A DNA stretch of 64,000 nt from Emiliania huxleyi CCMP1516 (taxonomy: Eukaryota; Haptophyta; Isochrysidales; Noelaerhabdaceae). Positions 50,301 to 60,301 of the stretch are shown here, piece by piece. Position numbers and translations under genes: made by a program. The stretch spans positions 252,247 through 316,246 of the forward strand of contig NW_005196379.1 of assembly GCF_000372725.1 (NCBI RefSeq). The letters are read 5' to 3'. How positions within the stretch are numbered: the first letter of the stretch is position 1; each line of letters opens with the position of its first letter. The notes below the pieces were generated by a model. That model ran no database searches. It had not been told where the DNA came from and was given only the letters and a program-made list of their open reading frames with translations.

Positions 50301-53300
50301 CGGGGCCCGCAGCGCCAGCAGCGCGACCGTGTGCTTGCTCGGGTTCTCGCCGGGCGAGCTCTCCACCCGCGCCAACTTGACGGAGCCGAGGTGAGCGTCG
50401 CACGCGCTCGCGCCCGCGCCGTCGTGCCGGAGCGACACTCGCATGTCCTCTGCGCGGAGCAGCGCATGCGGCTCGACCCACGACACGGCGGTGAGCGGCA
50501 GCTCGAGCACCACCGACGGGCACTGCAGCGCGAAAGCGCGGCCAGTCGTGCTGCCGGACGGAGCCTCCGCCTGAGCCGGCTCGCCGCCCGAAGCCACTGC
50601 CGGCAACAGCGCTCGCAGCTCGGAGTCGAGCGACTCCACCGCCTGCGCCGTCTGACTGCATGCGCACAAGTCGCGCGGGAAGCGCAGCCGGCCAGCGCCG
50701 ACGGAGAGGTGCACGTCCAGCTTCTCCGAAGTGGAGGTTGCGTCGAGCTTCACGGCGGGCGCGGCGGCGGCCGCGCGCGAGCCGACGGCGAGCTGTGCCA
50801 CCTGCGACGGCTGCAGGGAGGCCTGGTCCCCGACGACGCACCACGCGTACCGGGCCACCACCGTGGCGGCGGCGGCATCGGCGGACGGCCCCGAAGAGCC
50901 GCCCGCCCGGCTGAGGCGGAGGGTGATCGACTCCATGCCGGCGGAGGCGCTCGAGGCTCCGCCGTCGCGTCCGGTAATCGAGCTCGCGATGCTCTCGAGC
51001 TGGACAGAGAGGTCCTGCTGCGCGCCGTCCTCTGCACGCAGCGTCAGGCCGCCGCAGCGGAGGCGGCACTCCTCGGACCGGCCAGCCAGAGTCAGGCCGA
51101 GCTCTGGCACACTCAGCCGCAACGCCATCTCCAGTGGCCTGGGCCGGGCGGAGCAGGGCCGGGTGGAGCGTGGCGGCGGCGGCGGCGCGGCGGCAGGAGC
51201 CGCCACCCCGCCTCCGGAGTGCACCTGCCTCAGAAGCGTGCAGAGGTGGGGCGTTCGGAGCACAAGCGCGAGGGCGGTGACGTCCGTCTCGACCTCGACC
51301 CGCGGCGGGGTCGTCCCGTCCGAGAGGCGGCTCCGCACGGAGCACTCGACTGACCACGCCGGCATCACCATGTCGCGCGCCTCGCCGGCCGCCGTCTTGC
51401 TCAGGCTCAGAGAGATGTTGCGCACGCAAACCTGCCCGTGCGCCCCGGCAGCCTCGGACTCGCCCTCGGGCGGGACAGGGCTCGAAGTGATCCGGACAGA
51501 CTCGATGCCGAGCTCGAGGTAGAGCGGCCCGTCGCAACCATCGCCGCCATCGCCGCCATCGCCGCCGTCGCCATCGCCGCCGTCATCGCCACCGCCGCCG
51601 CCACCATCTCCTCCGCCGCCGCCGACCGGCCCCTGCAGGAAGAAGCCCTGCGCGTTCACGTCGATCGACATCGTCGTCAGCAGCTCCAGTGCGTCCGACC
51701 CCGACCCCCCGTCCAGAGGCTCCGCCTCCGGCGCAGCCTCGAGCAAGCTCGGCGGCACGTCCCAGTAGCGCAGCGCCCGCACCCACCCGTCTGGCGCCGC
51801 GTTGACGAGCAGCGGCGCGATTGCGGCGCGCACGCGGAGCAGGCCGCCGGAGGACCCCGCCGGCGCCATGTGCGGCCCTGGCCGTACCTCGTGCAGCAGG
51901 CTGAGCACGCAGCGCGGCTGGTCGCGCAGCGGCATGGTGGGCGCCAGCAGCGGGCCGGCTCCCGCGCCAAAGAGCTGAAAGTGCTCTGCGGTGACGCTCG
52001 AGGTGGTGAAGCCGGCGAGGTCGGCGTCGCTACACGCGCTCACGTTGGTCACGTGCAGCACCGCAACCTCCTGGCTGTCGTCCGCGCCGCTCGAGAGGAT
52101 GACCCGCACCGCGCTGAGTCGCGCCTCCACCCTCCGGCCAGGCGGGCGGAGCATCCCATCCCCGTCGGCAGGCCAGCTCACCGCCCCCCACCCCTTGTGC
52201 AGCGACGCGCCGCCCAAGCCGCCGCCCTCCTCCCCGCGGCTGCCCGCACCGCCCTCCGAGCGGCGGCCAGGCGCGCGCGCGAGGAGGCGGCCGAACCAGC
52301 CAGGCCCGCGGCCCGAGCGGCCGCCGCTCCCCTCGCCCGAGTTCGAGCGGACCCACCTCCCTTCCTTTTGCGGCGTCAAAAAGGCGTCGTCGGAGCCGAC
52401 GCTCGGCAGGCCCGGGAAGGACTCGCGCGCAGAGTTGAAGAGCTCGCTGGCGGAGGCGGAGCGCGGAATCGGGGAGGAGAGGCCCCTCTCCGCGACTCCC
52501 GCGTCGGGCGCTGCGGCGGCTAGGACTCGCTCCGCCAGCGAGCGGAAGAGCAGGATCTCGCCCGTCGCGAGGCTCTCCTCGAGGGCGGCCACCCGCTCCT
52601 GCGTCTCCGGCGAGGCGCTCCCTTCCATCACCGAGAGCCAGAGCGAGCAGTAAGCGCGGCGCGACTGCGCGAACCGCGCGACGGCGGGCCAGCTCCGCCA
52701 GCGTCGCCTCTCCCGCACGTCGCACCGCACGCACCGCACCGCAAACGCCCACCGCCCTCTCGGCGAGTCGCCGCCGCCGTCGGGCGGGGCGCGGAAGCGC
52801 TCGTACCGCTCGCGCGTCTCTCTCGCGGCAAAGTGCTGCGCCAGCTGGAGCGCGCCTGGGGTGAGGGTGAGGGTTGGGGTCAGGGTCGGAGTCGGGCAGA
52901 CTGCAGCGCGAGCCGGAGCGCGCCGTGGTACTGGCGGCTCTTGAGCCGCAGCTCGAGCGGCGCGTCGGCGCGGCACGAGCAGACGGTGCGAGGCGCGCTG
53001 CTCCGGCTCGCGGCCGGGTCGGCGGTGCGGATGAGCGCGGTGGCGTTCGCGCGCCACAGCATCGCGCTCGCAAAGTCGACGAGCGGGAGCGTCTTGCCCT
53101 CCTCGCGAGGCGGCGCCTCCCTCGCCCTGCCGAGGTCCTCGAAGTAGAGGGTGAGCGAGCCGAGCGAGACGAGCCTGCGCAGTCGGCGGGCCGGGCTGTA
53201 ATCGATATCAACAGCTGCTATCCCTCACCATTCGAGAGCCTGCAGGAGTAGGCAGGCCGGTCGGTCGGCGCTGCGCCCGCGGCGGGCTCGTCTGGCACGG

Positions 53301-53895
53301 GGCGGAGCTCGAGTTGCTCGATCGTCGCGCCGCACGCGAGCCTGCTTAGCGGCGCGCCGTCCCCCGAACCGCCTGGTTCGGGCGGCGCCATGTCGACGGG
53401 CTGCTCCACGGGCTGCTCGAACCGGACGTGGATCTTGAGCAGCCGGACGTGCAGGTTGTCCGTGATGCTCTTGCCAATCCGGCCGAGCACGCCCGTCTGA
53501 GCCGCCTTCCCTGGCTCGTCGTCCGCGCCGCGCAGCCCGCTAGCCAGCTCGTGCGCGTCGAGCGTCAGCCGCTTGCGCAGCCTCTCGCGCCGGTCGTGCG
53601 CCTCCGGGTCGGGAGTGGCGCGAAGGCTCGCGAGCACCTCGACGTCCTCGAGCAGAATCTCGATCGGCTCAGAGAGAAGGCGGCTCCAAGGCACGCGGAT
53701 GCGCAAACGCCCGATGCGCCCCGTCGCGCCGAGCGGCAGCTGCAGCGCATCCAGGGCATCGGGCCGCAGCCGCAGCTCAGTGAGCTGGAGGTCGCCGGCC
53801 CAGACGCCGAGCCGGAGGTTCGTCAGCGTGAGACCCTCGATGTAGCTGGAGAGAAGGCGTGTCAGCAGTTTCGATAGTAGCAGCTCGAGCACCAT
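44343..53895 (-). CDS. VPS13: VPS13-family bridge-like lipid transfer protein
   Basis: Five exons (53895-53240, 53195-52924, 52855-47589, 47521-46448, 46373-44343) sum to exactly 3,100 codons including the stop, the usual VPS13 size. The N-terminal chorein domain is classic: MVLELLLSKLLTRLLSSYIE, LRLGVWAGDLQLTELRL, VPWSRLLSEPIEILLEDVEV. Exon 2 has LRLKSRQYHG, then ERYERFR and the Trp/Arg-rich stretch of the family. The middle is long beta-strand-rich repeat sequence forming the lipid groove. Exon 4 holds the VAB/SHR-type region (FPYAWDEPGG), and exon 5 ends with amphipathic helices (YGLLRKLQKGW) and a PH-like end (LLLTSTRLVLVSGAAPLAPL). VPS13 moves bulk phospholipid between organelles at membrane contacts. 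Introns 1-3 are GC-AG, the first only 44 nt; intron 4 can be read as GC or GT. An AAATTCTTTTTCGG motif lies about 50 bp upstream of the ATG. Confidence 0.93.
52836..52923 (-). repeat. VPS13 intron 2 flanked by a 20-bp imperfect direct repeat
   Basis: The minus-strand intron (52923-52856, 68 nt, GC-AG) opens with GCGCGCTCCGGCTCGCGC, and the following exon opens with GCGCGCTCCAGCTGGCGC. The frame requires exactly this excision (YHGALQLAQHF). The intron interior is a CCCTGACCC/CCCTCACCC pyrimidine-rich repeat. Confidence 0.8.
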
Positions 53896-54077
53896 CGGCA
53901 AATGTCGACAGCGGCGAGCGCACCGCGCTAGCCAGGTACCGAAAAAGAATTTGCGGTTCATTTTGTTAAGAATTTTACGAACCGCGCTGGCACTAACACA
54001 GGTACACCAGCGAAGAAGAAACAGCCACTGCGTCGCGCAGGGAATTCTTTTGCGCACACGACAAATTCTTTGCTGGA

Positions 54078-54455
54078 CCAGGTGTATACTTTTTTTGCTT
54101 GGGCGGGCCTGATGCCGGGGTAGGTAGGGTAGGTCTGGGCCCTCCCGTCGTTCAAAAAAAGAAATTTTCGGCGAAAATCACGACGTCAACCCTCCCCAAG
54201 TGGGTGATCTGGTGCTTGTAGGGCTTGATAGTGGCCTGCCATGTCACAGGAAGGACTGTGGTTGCAGGAGAGTACCACCAGCCATCACTTTAGTTGGTAT
54301 AGTACCCCACCTTCACCCATCCCGTGATTTCTTTTTTAGTTTCCCATAAGTAGGGTAGGTAGGTAGGTAGGTAGGTAGGGGCACCGCAGGGGCCGGTCAG
54401 GTTTTTCCAGAATTTCAGCATCAGGCCCGCCCAAGCAAAAAAAGTACACACCTGG
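54078..54455. mobile_element. 378-bp MITE with 38-bp terminal inverted repeats and 5-bp target duplication
   Basis: The left end reads CCAGGTGTATACTTTTTTTG and continues CTTGGGCGGGCCTGATGC; the right end is its inverse with one or two changes. The flanking pentamer CTGGA is present at 54073-54077 and 54456-54460. The interior has CCATGTCACAGGAAGGACTG and a short (TAGG)n array at 54353-54378. A second, truncated and unduplicated copy is at about 32211-32492. There is no coding capacity, so it must be moved by an unlinked transposase. Confidence 0.9.
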
Positions 54456-54696
54456 CTGGACCCGCATCATCGGCTCACGGGAGGTGAACCCGCGTTTACA
54501 AAATATCCGCTTTCGTTTCTTCCTCTTCATTCATCAATTGACAATTCTCAACAACACATCTCTTTCCACTCGGAATTGAAAACCTGAGTCGCTCACCCGC
54601 TCACAGTGGTACACAGAACACCGCAGACTTGGAAACCGATAGAGAAAATTTGAGCCAGCTGCCGTTCTCACACACACACGCGCCCTTTTTTTCAAG

Positions 54697-57600
54697 TACA
54701 GCGCCGACGGGCAGCCGCACGTGACCCTCAAGGTGACCTTGATCGACACGCCTGGCTATGGCGACTGCACAGACCTCACAGCGACTATTGTCGAAATCGT
54801 CGACCGCCGGTTCCGCCACCACCGGTCGGTTCTGCCAACCCACGAGTTGCACGGGATGGACAAACTTGTGCACTTCGTCTCTACTGATAATCGGTATAAA
54901 AGAAAAACAATTTTCGCCCTCTCGCTCCCGCCTCGGCGCGCCTCCCTCCCACGCGCGCCTCATGCCCGGCCGAACTGGCGCTGGCAAAGGTCGCGGTCGC
55001 GCTTCAACGGCGCCACAGGGTGCGTCGCTCGCGCTGCCCAAAAAGATCCAAGCCGCGGCGGCGGACGGCAAGGTGGGCGTGGTGCAGACGTGGCTCGCCG
55101 GGGACGGGCGGGTTGATGCGACGTGCAGGCGTGGCGGTGTGAGTGGCTGGACGCTCCTGCTGATCGCCGCCGGTCACGGTCGCAACGAGCTGGTCGATAT
55201 GCTGCTGAAGCGTGGCGCAGAGGCGGATGCGCAAGACACCTACGGCAATACAGCGCTGATGGCCGCCGCCGTCACGGGCCACGTGCAGATGGTCGAGACG
55301 CTTCTGCGGCACAGTGTGGAGATCAACCTTCAAGCCAGCGACGGCCACACTGCGCTCACGGCTGCCGCCTTCTTCAACCACCCTGCCGTTCTGCTCCAGT
55401 TGCTGCGGGCGGGCGCAGACATGGCGATGCGCATTGCGGCGGGCAAGACGGCGCTGCAGATCGCCAAGGAGAAGGGCCACACCGAGTGCGTCGCCGCCGT
55501 CAAGACGTTTCTCGGCGAGGTGGCGGCGGAGAGGCGCGACGCGGCGGCGGTCGAGGCCGGCGGCGCAGGGTCGGACGGCGATGCCGCCTCGGGCAAGGGG
55601 GCGGCGGCGGCACCAACTGCCGCGTCCTCGTCTGGCGGCGTGGAGAGCGGAACGGGCGAGGACGCCGTCCCCGAGGAGGTCGTGGAGGCGGCTGTGCAAG
55701 GCGACGAGGCGGTGGTGCTGGCGTGGCTCGACGGCGGCGGGCGGGTGGACGCGACTTTCACTGCGAAGGGTCTGAGCGGCTTTATCACTCTACTGATACT
55801 CGCCGCCACCTGCGGCTACGAGCGGCTGGCCGCGACGCTGCTGCAGCACGGGGCGGAGATCGACTGGCAGGACAGCGTCGGCTGCACCGCGCTGATGCTC
55901 GCTGCCCACCACGGCAACGAGCGGGTGGTCGAGCTGCTGGTGCAGCACGGGGCAGAGATCAATTTGCAGGCCAATGTCGGCCTCACTGCGCTGATGTTCG
56001 CCGCTCTCAGGGACCACCCCGCCGTCCTGCTCTGCCTACTGCGGGCGGGCGCCGACACGGAACTGCGCTCGGCGAGTGGACGCACAGCGCTGCAGATTGC
56101 CAAGGAGGAGGGCAGCGCCGAGTGCGTGCGCGCCCTCGAGGAGCATGCGGCGGCCGAGAAGGCGGCCGAGAAGGCGGCCGAGAAGGCGGCGAAGGAGGCG
56201 GCGTGGGCTGCGGGGGCGGCGGAGAGGGCGGCGGAGCGGGCGACGGCGGAGGCGGAGGCGGCGCGGCACGCCGAGGAGCTGCTGGCGGAGGTCGAGGCGG
56301 AGAAGCGCGGCAAGGGCAAGAAGGGGAAGAAGAAGAAGAAGGGCGGCGGGAGCGGCGGCGCTGGGCCGTCGCAGGATCCCGAGGCGCCGTCAGAGGCAGC
56401 CGCAGCCAAGCCCGCGAAGCTGGACAGGGAGGGCTTGATCAGGCTTCTCGAGACGCTCCACGAGGAGCGGATTCGGTACGGCATCACGGCGGAGACGTCG
56501 GTCGAGGGGCTGGCCGAGGCGTTGGGAGAGGAGGCCGAGGCGGCAGGCGAAGCGAGCGAGGAGGAGACGGCAGAGGCGGGTGAGGAGGCAGCAATGGTGG
56601 CAGCGGAGGCGCGCCGGGAGGCGGAAGCCGAGGCCGACGCTCTGGCAGCGGCAGAGGAGGAGGCTGCCGCGGCGGAGGAGGAGGCGGCCGTTGCGACGGC
56701 GCAGGCGGCAGCAGCGGCAGATGCAGCAGCGGCAGCAGCGGCGGCAGCCGAGGCGGCGGTCGCTGCCGCCAAGGCGAGGCGCGCGTCAGCGGCCGCGGCG
56801 AGGGCCAAGGCGGAGGCGGCCTAGCCGCGCGAAAGAGGACGCAGTGCGCAGTGGCAACCGGGGGGGGGGGGGGGGGGCACTGCAGGGATTCTTTCCGGGG
56901 TTTGCGCGGGGAGGTCGACTGACTCGTTCAGTTGTTCGTTCTTGTGACTGAGTCTCAGAGCTTGGCCTCGGGGTGTGCAGCGTAAAATGTCTCGCCCCTG
57001 CGCGTGCTACACCGTTCGATTGCGGCAAAAGAACTTTTACACTCACCCCGCGCCACGCGGACGCGCGAAACCGCTCAATAACAATACGTTATCGATCAAC
57101 ACTTTCGATAGACCGAAAGTAAGATCGTTCGGTGGAGAAACCCCGGCCATGCCCATGTAACGCAATTGTGCTCGATCTTTTTGATTTTTTGGTCGAGAAG
57201 TGTCTCCAAGTCTTCTGGACCCATCGATGGCCGTCGCCTCGACGCCGCTCGTCGCGGCACCATCGTGCCCGGCCTGGGCGAAGCATCGTCGCGGGCGCCA
57301 GCCGCAGTTCGACGGCAAGCCGTGCGAGCCTGCCGAGGAGGAGGACATGTGGCTGTGCCTGGCCGACGGCCGCGCGCGCAGCACCGCCGACCTGAAGCGC
57401 CTGGCGACAGCCGCTCGGGTGCGAGCGAAACGAGCAGGAGATGCAGCCGCCGCGAACACGCGCGATCGGCAGGCGCGCGACCAGCGCCGCCGGCAGCGTG
57501 AGCAGCACGACCGGCGCGCAGCGCCGGCGGTCGCCAAGACCGTGCGCCCACAACGCGGCCAGTGCGGCTGCCCGGCGCACGCGGTGTGCGGCATGTGCGT

Positions 57601-59606
57601 CGACCAGGGCAAGCTCGCCGCGGCCGAGCAGGCGGCCATCGACCTGGAGACGCGCTTCCACGCCTCGACGAACGTCGTCATGGACCTGGAGCGGCCCGAG
57701 GACGAGACGGCGGCGCTGCTGCAGCGCTGCGTGCACGTCTCCGACGAGACGAAGCGGCGGCTGCTGGGCGAGTGGAGCGACGAGCGCATGGCGCACGCGC
57801 TGCCGCTGCACGCATGCGCCTCGTGCGGCGTGCGTGGGGCGGCCAATTCACACCTCGCGGGACTACTTATGTTTTCGTAAACGTAGTTGTGGCCCCCCGC
57901 TACGTCGCACGAGTGCAACCGGGTAGCGGGGGGCTAAAAGGAAACCAGAGGGTCCCCAGCACTTTGCGTTTCCGGAAATTTCCAGGGAAAACAGAGGGTG
58001 TTTGGTGCTCCATTCTGGAAACTCGCGAGTTTCCCTGAGTCTGAGAGCTGGTCTGGGGCAAAATCTGAGGCAAAATTGAGGAAATCGACAAAATACCCAG
58101 GCGGTCGCAGGGTAAATTCCAGGTATACACGGGTTCTCCGCAAAATTCCCGGCAGTTTGCCGATTTGGCCTAACATTTGGCTGATTTTGGGCCCAAACCA
58201 GCCTCAGACTCGGCTCAGTCAGCGCCCAAAATTTGACGATTTCCACGGCGTTTTCCCGGGAAATTAGAAAGGAAAAGAGAGGGTGTTGTAGAGAAAAAAG
58301 GAAAGGAAAAACAGACGGGGTGCGAGAGGCAAACCTGGTTTAGTTAGCCTAACTGGCTGTATGTACGCAATCATATCGACACCTAGTCAGCCGGAGCTGC
58401 TGTGTCATTGCACCGCACCGACTCAAGCTGGTTGACATCGCATTTATGAAGGAGATCCACACAAAGGTGCCCATCATCCCGATCATCGCCAAGTCTGACA
58501 CGATGACGTCGGCCGAGAAGAAGGAGTTCAAGGAATGGGTGCAGCAGAAGCTGCAAGAGGAGGAGATCAAGATCTTCCAGTTCGATCCGTCGACCATCGA
58601 CGAGATGTCGAGGCAGGCGGAGGTTGCGACGGGCCCTCCGTGGGCAGTCATGGCGACCAAGGACACCACGATCGAGGACGGCGAGGTCAAGGCTCTGCGC
58701 ATTTACGACTGGGGCGCCGCGGACGCGGCGAACCCGCAGCACTCCGACCTGCTTTTGCGCTGCAGGAGCTGATCCTCGGCGGCGGAGGCGCGTGGGAGCG
58801 GCTCAAGGAAGCCTCAGCAGAGAAGTATGAGGCGTGGCGAGACAAGGAGATTATCAGGGAGCAGGAAGAAGCCGCCGCCGCCGCCGCCGCCACCGCCGCC
58901 GCCACCGCCGCCGCCACCGCCGCCGCCACCGCGCACCGCCGCCGCCACCGCCGCCGCCACCGCCGCCTCTTCCTCCGCCAAGCCCCTGCACAAGAAGGCC
59001 GCCAAGCACGTGAAACACGTGCTTGCTCTTTTCCCCTCGGTCCCACCGATTTGCGTCGTGTTGGGCGCTCTGGCGCTCCTCTTTGCGATGGCCGTGGCGC
59101 CAGCGGCGTTGCAGACGGCGCCCCCGACCCAAACGACGAATACGTCGACGCATGCAGCGTTCGAGGCGCAGCTGCAGGAAGCACAGGCGCTTCTCAAGTC
59201 GGCAGAGGATCGGGCGGCGGTGGAGCTCGGCACAAGGCTCCGTATCGAGGACCAGGCGGCGAAGCAGCGCGAGGCGGCGAAGACGGCGGTGGAGCAGCGC
59301 GAGGCGGCGAAGACGGAGATCAAGCAGCTCAAGGCGCTTCTCAAGTCGGCAGAGGATCGGGCGGCGGTGGAGCTCGGCACAAGGCTCCGTATCGAGGACC
59401 AGGCGGCGAAGCAGCGCGAGGCGGCGAAGACGGCGGTGGAGCAGCGCGAGGCGGCGAAGACGGAGATCAAGCAGCTCAAGAAGATGCTAGAGAGCGCAAA
59501 GTACGCGGATGTGAACGCCATCAAGAAGAAGGTACGCGAGTGGCACGCCAACTCGAAGGCGTGGTGGCTTGAGCCACTGCCAGAGGAGGTGAGGAAGCAG
59601 CACTAG
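54697..59606 (+). CDS. septin-like GTPase with C-terminal membrane segment, interrupted and probably degenerate
   Basis: The 5' exon (54697-54893) encodes the G3 motif region VTLKVTLIDTPGYGD and ends STDNR. The next exon starts at 58397 with CCVIAPHRLKLVDIAFMKEI, then KVPIIPIIAKSDTMTSAEKK (G4, AKSD), and later RIYDWGAADAANPQHSDLLL. In septins DNR, then VHCC, are adjacent, so the two parts belong together across a 3,503-nt gap with GT and AG at its ends. The gap contains two other genes. No P-loop exon is visible upstream: the plus-strand space back to VPS13 is filled by a MITE. Two frame discontinuities occur downstream (about 58760 and within the GCCGCCACC array near 58870-58960), after which a membrane helix (PPICVVLGALALLFAMAVAP) and coiled coil follow, as in algal septins with C-terminal hydrophobic segments. 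Septins form filaments at membranes. Likely a broken gene or one with sequence errors. Confidence 0.65.
54894..54902 (+). promoter_or_regulatory. TATA-like box overlapping the septin donor site
   Basis: GTATAAAAG at 54894-54902 supplies the GT of the inferred septin donor and, at the same time, a TATA box about 60 bp upstream of the ankyrin-repeat ATG. If the nested gene is real, splice signal and core promoter share bases. Confidence 0.4.
54962..56824 (+). CDS. ankyrin-repeat protein with alanine-rich coiled-coil tail (nested in the septin locus)
   Basis: 620 residues, single exon, ATG at 54962. Two blocks of ankyrin repeats: residues about 20-190 (NTALMAAAVTGHVQMVETLL, HTALTAAAFFNHPAVLLQLL, KTALQIAKEKGHTECV) and about 235-395 (CTALMLAAHHGNERVVELLV, LTALMFAALRDHPAVLLCLL, RTALQIAKEEGSAECV). 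The second block looks like a duplicate of the first. Ala/Glu-rich coiled-coil repeats (EKAAEKAAEKAA), a poly-Lys patch (KKGKKKKKGG) and a long Ala-rich C-terminus follow. Ankyrin repeats bind partner proteins; specific function unknown. A TATA-like box is 60 bp upstream. The gene lies wholly inside the 3.5-kb interruption of the septin-like gene, on the same strand, suggesting insertion. Confidence 0.8.
   Translation: MPGRTGAGKGRGRASTAPQGASLALPKKIQAAAADGKVGVVQTWLAGDGRVDATCRRGGVSGWTLLLIAAGHGRNELVDMLLKRGAEADAQDTYGNTALMAAAVTGHVQMVETLLRHSVEINLQASDGHTALTAAAFFNHPAVLLQLLRAGADMAMRIAAGKTALQIAKEKGHTECVAAVKTFLGEVAAERRDAAAVEAGGAGSDGDAASGKGAAAAPTAASSSGGVESGTGEDAVPEEVVEAAVQGDEAVVLAWLDGGGRVDATFTAKGLSGFITLLILAATCGYERLAATLLQHGAEIDWQDSVGCTALMLAAHHGNERVVELLVQHGAEINLQANVGLTALMFAALRDHPAVLLCLLRAGADTELRSASGRTALQIAKEEGSAECVRALEEHAAAEKAAEKAAEKAAKEAAWAAGAAERAAERATAEAEAARHAEELLAEVEAEKRGKGKKGKKKKKGGGSGGAGPSQDPEAPSEAAAAKPAKLDREGLIRLLETLHEERIRYGITAETSVEGLAEALGEEAEAAGEASEEETAEAGEEAAMVAAEARREAEAEADALAAAEEEAAAAEEEAAVATAQAAAAADAAAAAAAAAEAAVAAAKARRASAAAARAKAEAA
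57227..57880 (+). CDS. Cys/His-containing protein of unknown family, possibly element-derived
   Basis: 217 codons, ATG at 57227. Basic N-terminal half (RQARDQRRRQREQHDRRAA), then a CGCPAHAVCGMCVDQGK cysteine cluster and a C-terminal segment DETKRRLLGEWSDERM, HALPLHACASCGVRG. The CxxCxV and HACASCG groups could bind zinc. The last motif recalls the N-terminal part of large Helitron-type proteins in protists, but there is no Rep or helicase domain here, so that is speculative. Immediately downstream is a perfect 12-bp-stem hairpin. It shares the septin interruption with the ankyrin gene. Confidence 0.4.
   Translation: MAVASTPLVAAPSCPAWAKHRRGRQPQFDGKPCEPAEEEDMWLCLADGRARSTADLKRLATAARVRAKRAGDAAAANTRDRQARDQRRRQREQHDRRAAPAVAKTVRPQRGQCGCPAHAVCGMCVDQGKLAAAEQAAIDLETRFHASTNVVMDLERPEDETAALLQRCVHVSDETKRRLLGEWSDERMAHALPLHACASCGVRGAANSHLAGLLMFS
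57892..57934. terminator. perfect 12-bp inverted repeat just after the nested gene
   Basis: GCCCCCCGCTAC (57892-57903) pairs with GTAGCGGGGGGC (57923-57934) across a 19-nt loop, 11 bp after the stop of the preceding ORF. Possible transcript-end structure or element terminus. The following 400 bp (to 58330) are AT-richer, with repeated GGGAAA-type motifs and no gene. Confidence 0.5.
59187..59480 (+). repeat. perfect 147-bp tandem duplication in the septin coiled coil
   Basis: Copies at 59187-59333 and 59334-59480 are identical and encode the same 49 residues (starting ALLKSAEDRAAVELG and ending KTEIKQLK). The unit is a multiple of three and of the seven-residue coiled-coil period (7 x 7), so the duplication lengthens the coil without breaking register. 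Identity implies very recent origin. Confidence 0.95.
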
Positions 59607-60301
59607 CCCGAGCGTGTTAACGGGCATTCTCTCGCCCCCCCCCCCCCCCCGTAGAGGTCTCAGTGTCGCGCGTGACATCGTGACCCTCCCTCGGTCTCCT
59701 GACTGGACCACCTTGTACACCTTGCGTCGCGTCCGCTCACACTGACTGCGACCTTGGTCGTCCCCTTAGAGCTTAGTCTCTAGTCCCTGTGTGCCGGCTG
59801 TTTGAGACTGTGAAGTGTCGCGCACGTCGGCGTCGCCGGACGCCGCGTGCGGCACGCGGGGTCCGGGGGTCCTCTAGCGTCTCTGGGGACTGGAGGGGCG
59901 CGGGCGCGCGGCACGCGCACTCAAGTCCGACAGGTTCGGCACCGGGCACCGCCTCGGTATACAAAATGCGCCTGCGGGCGGACCCTTACAGATCACAGAT
60001 CACTCAAGTCTAAAAAAATAACTCTGTGCCCCTTTGCGCTTTGGAGTGTGAACGGGCTTCGTAGCCCTGCGGGTCTTCAGCTCCACAATGATTGAATCAT
60101 TCAATCAACGACAATGGCCTCCCACGAGATTCAAATCACGTTGTACGATCTACTGTAGGACGAAATAATTACAATAAAATCGTCCCACCTCGCGCCACAA
60201 AAAACACGAATTACTCACGGTACAATGAACAATGTACGAAGACCTCACGGCCGGTCGTGCATGGTCACGTAAGGGGTCGCACTGCGTCTCTCCGGGCGTC
60301 G
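59607..60301. other. intergenic, no gene seen
   Basis: Between the septin-locus stop and the LST8 stop (convergent). Includes a C run at 59635-59650 and an AT-richer segment at about 60130-60240. Nothing recognised. Confidence 0.5.

Noticed and set aside
57227-57880. Calling this ORF a Helitron
   Set aside because: No Rep or helicase motif and no confirmed TC...CTRR ends; only a Cys motif is suggestive.
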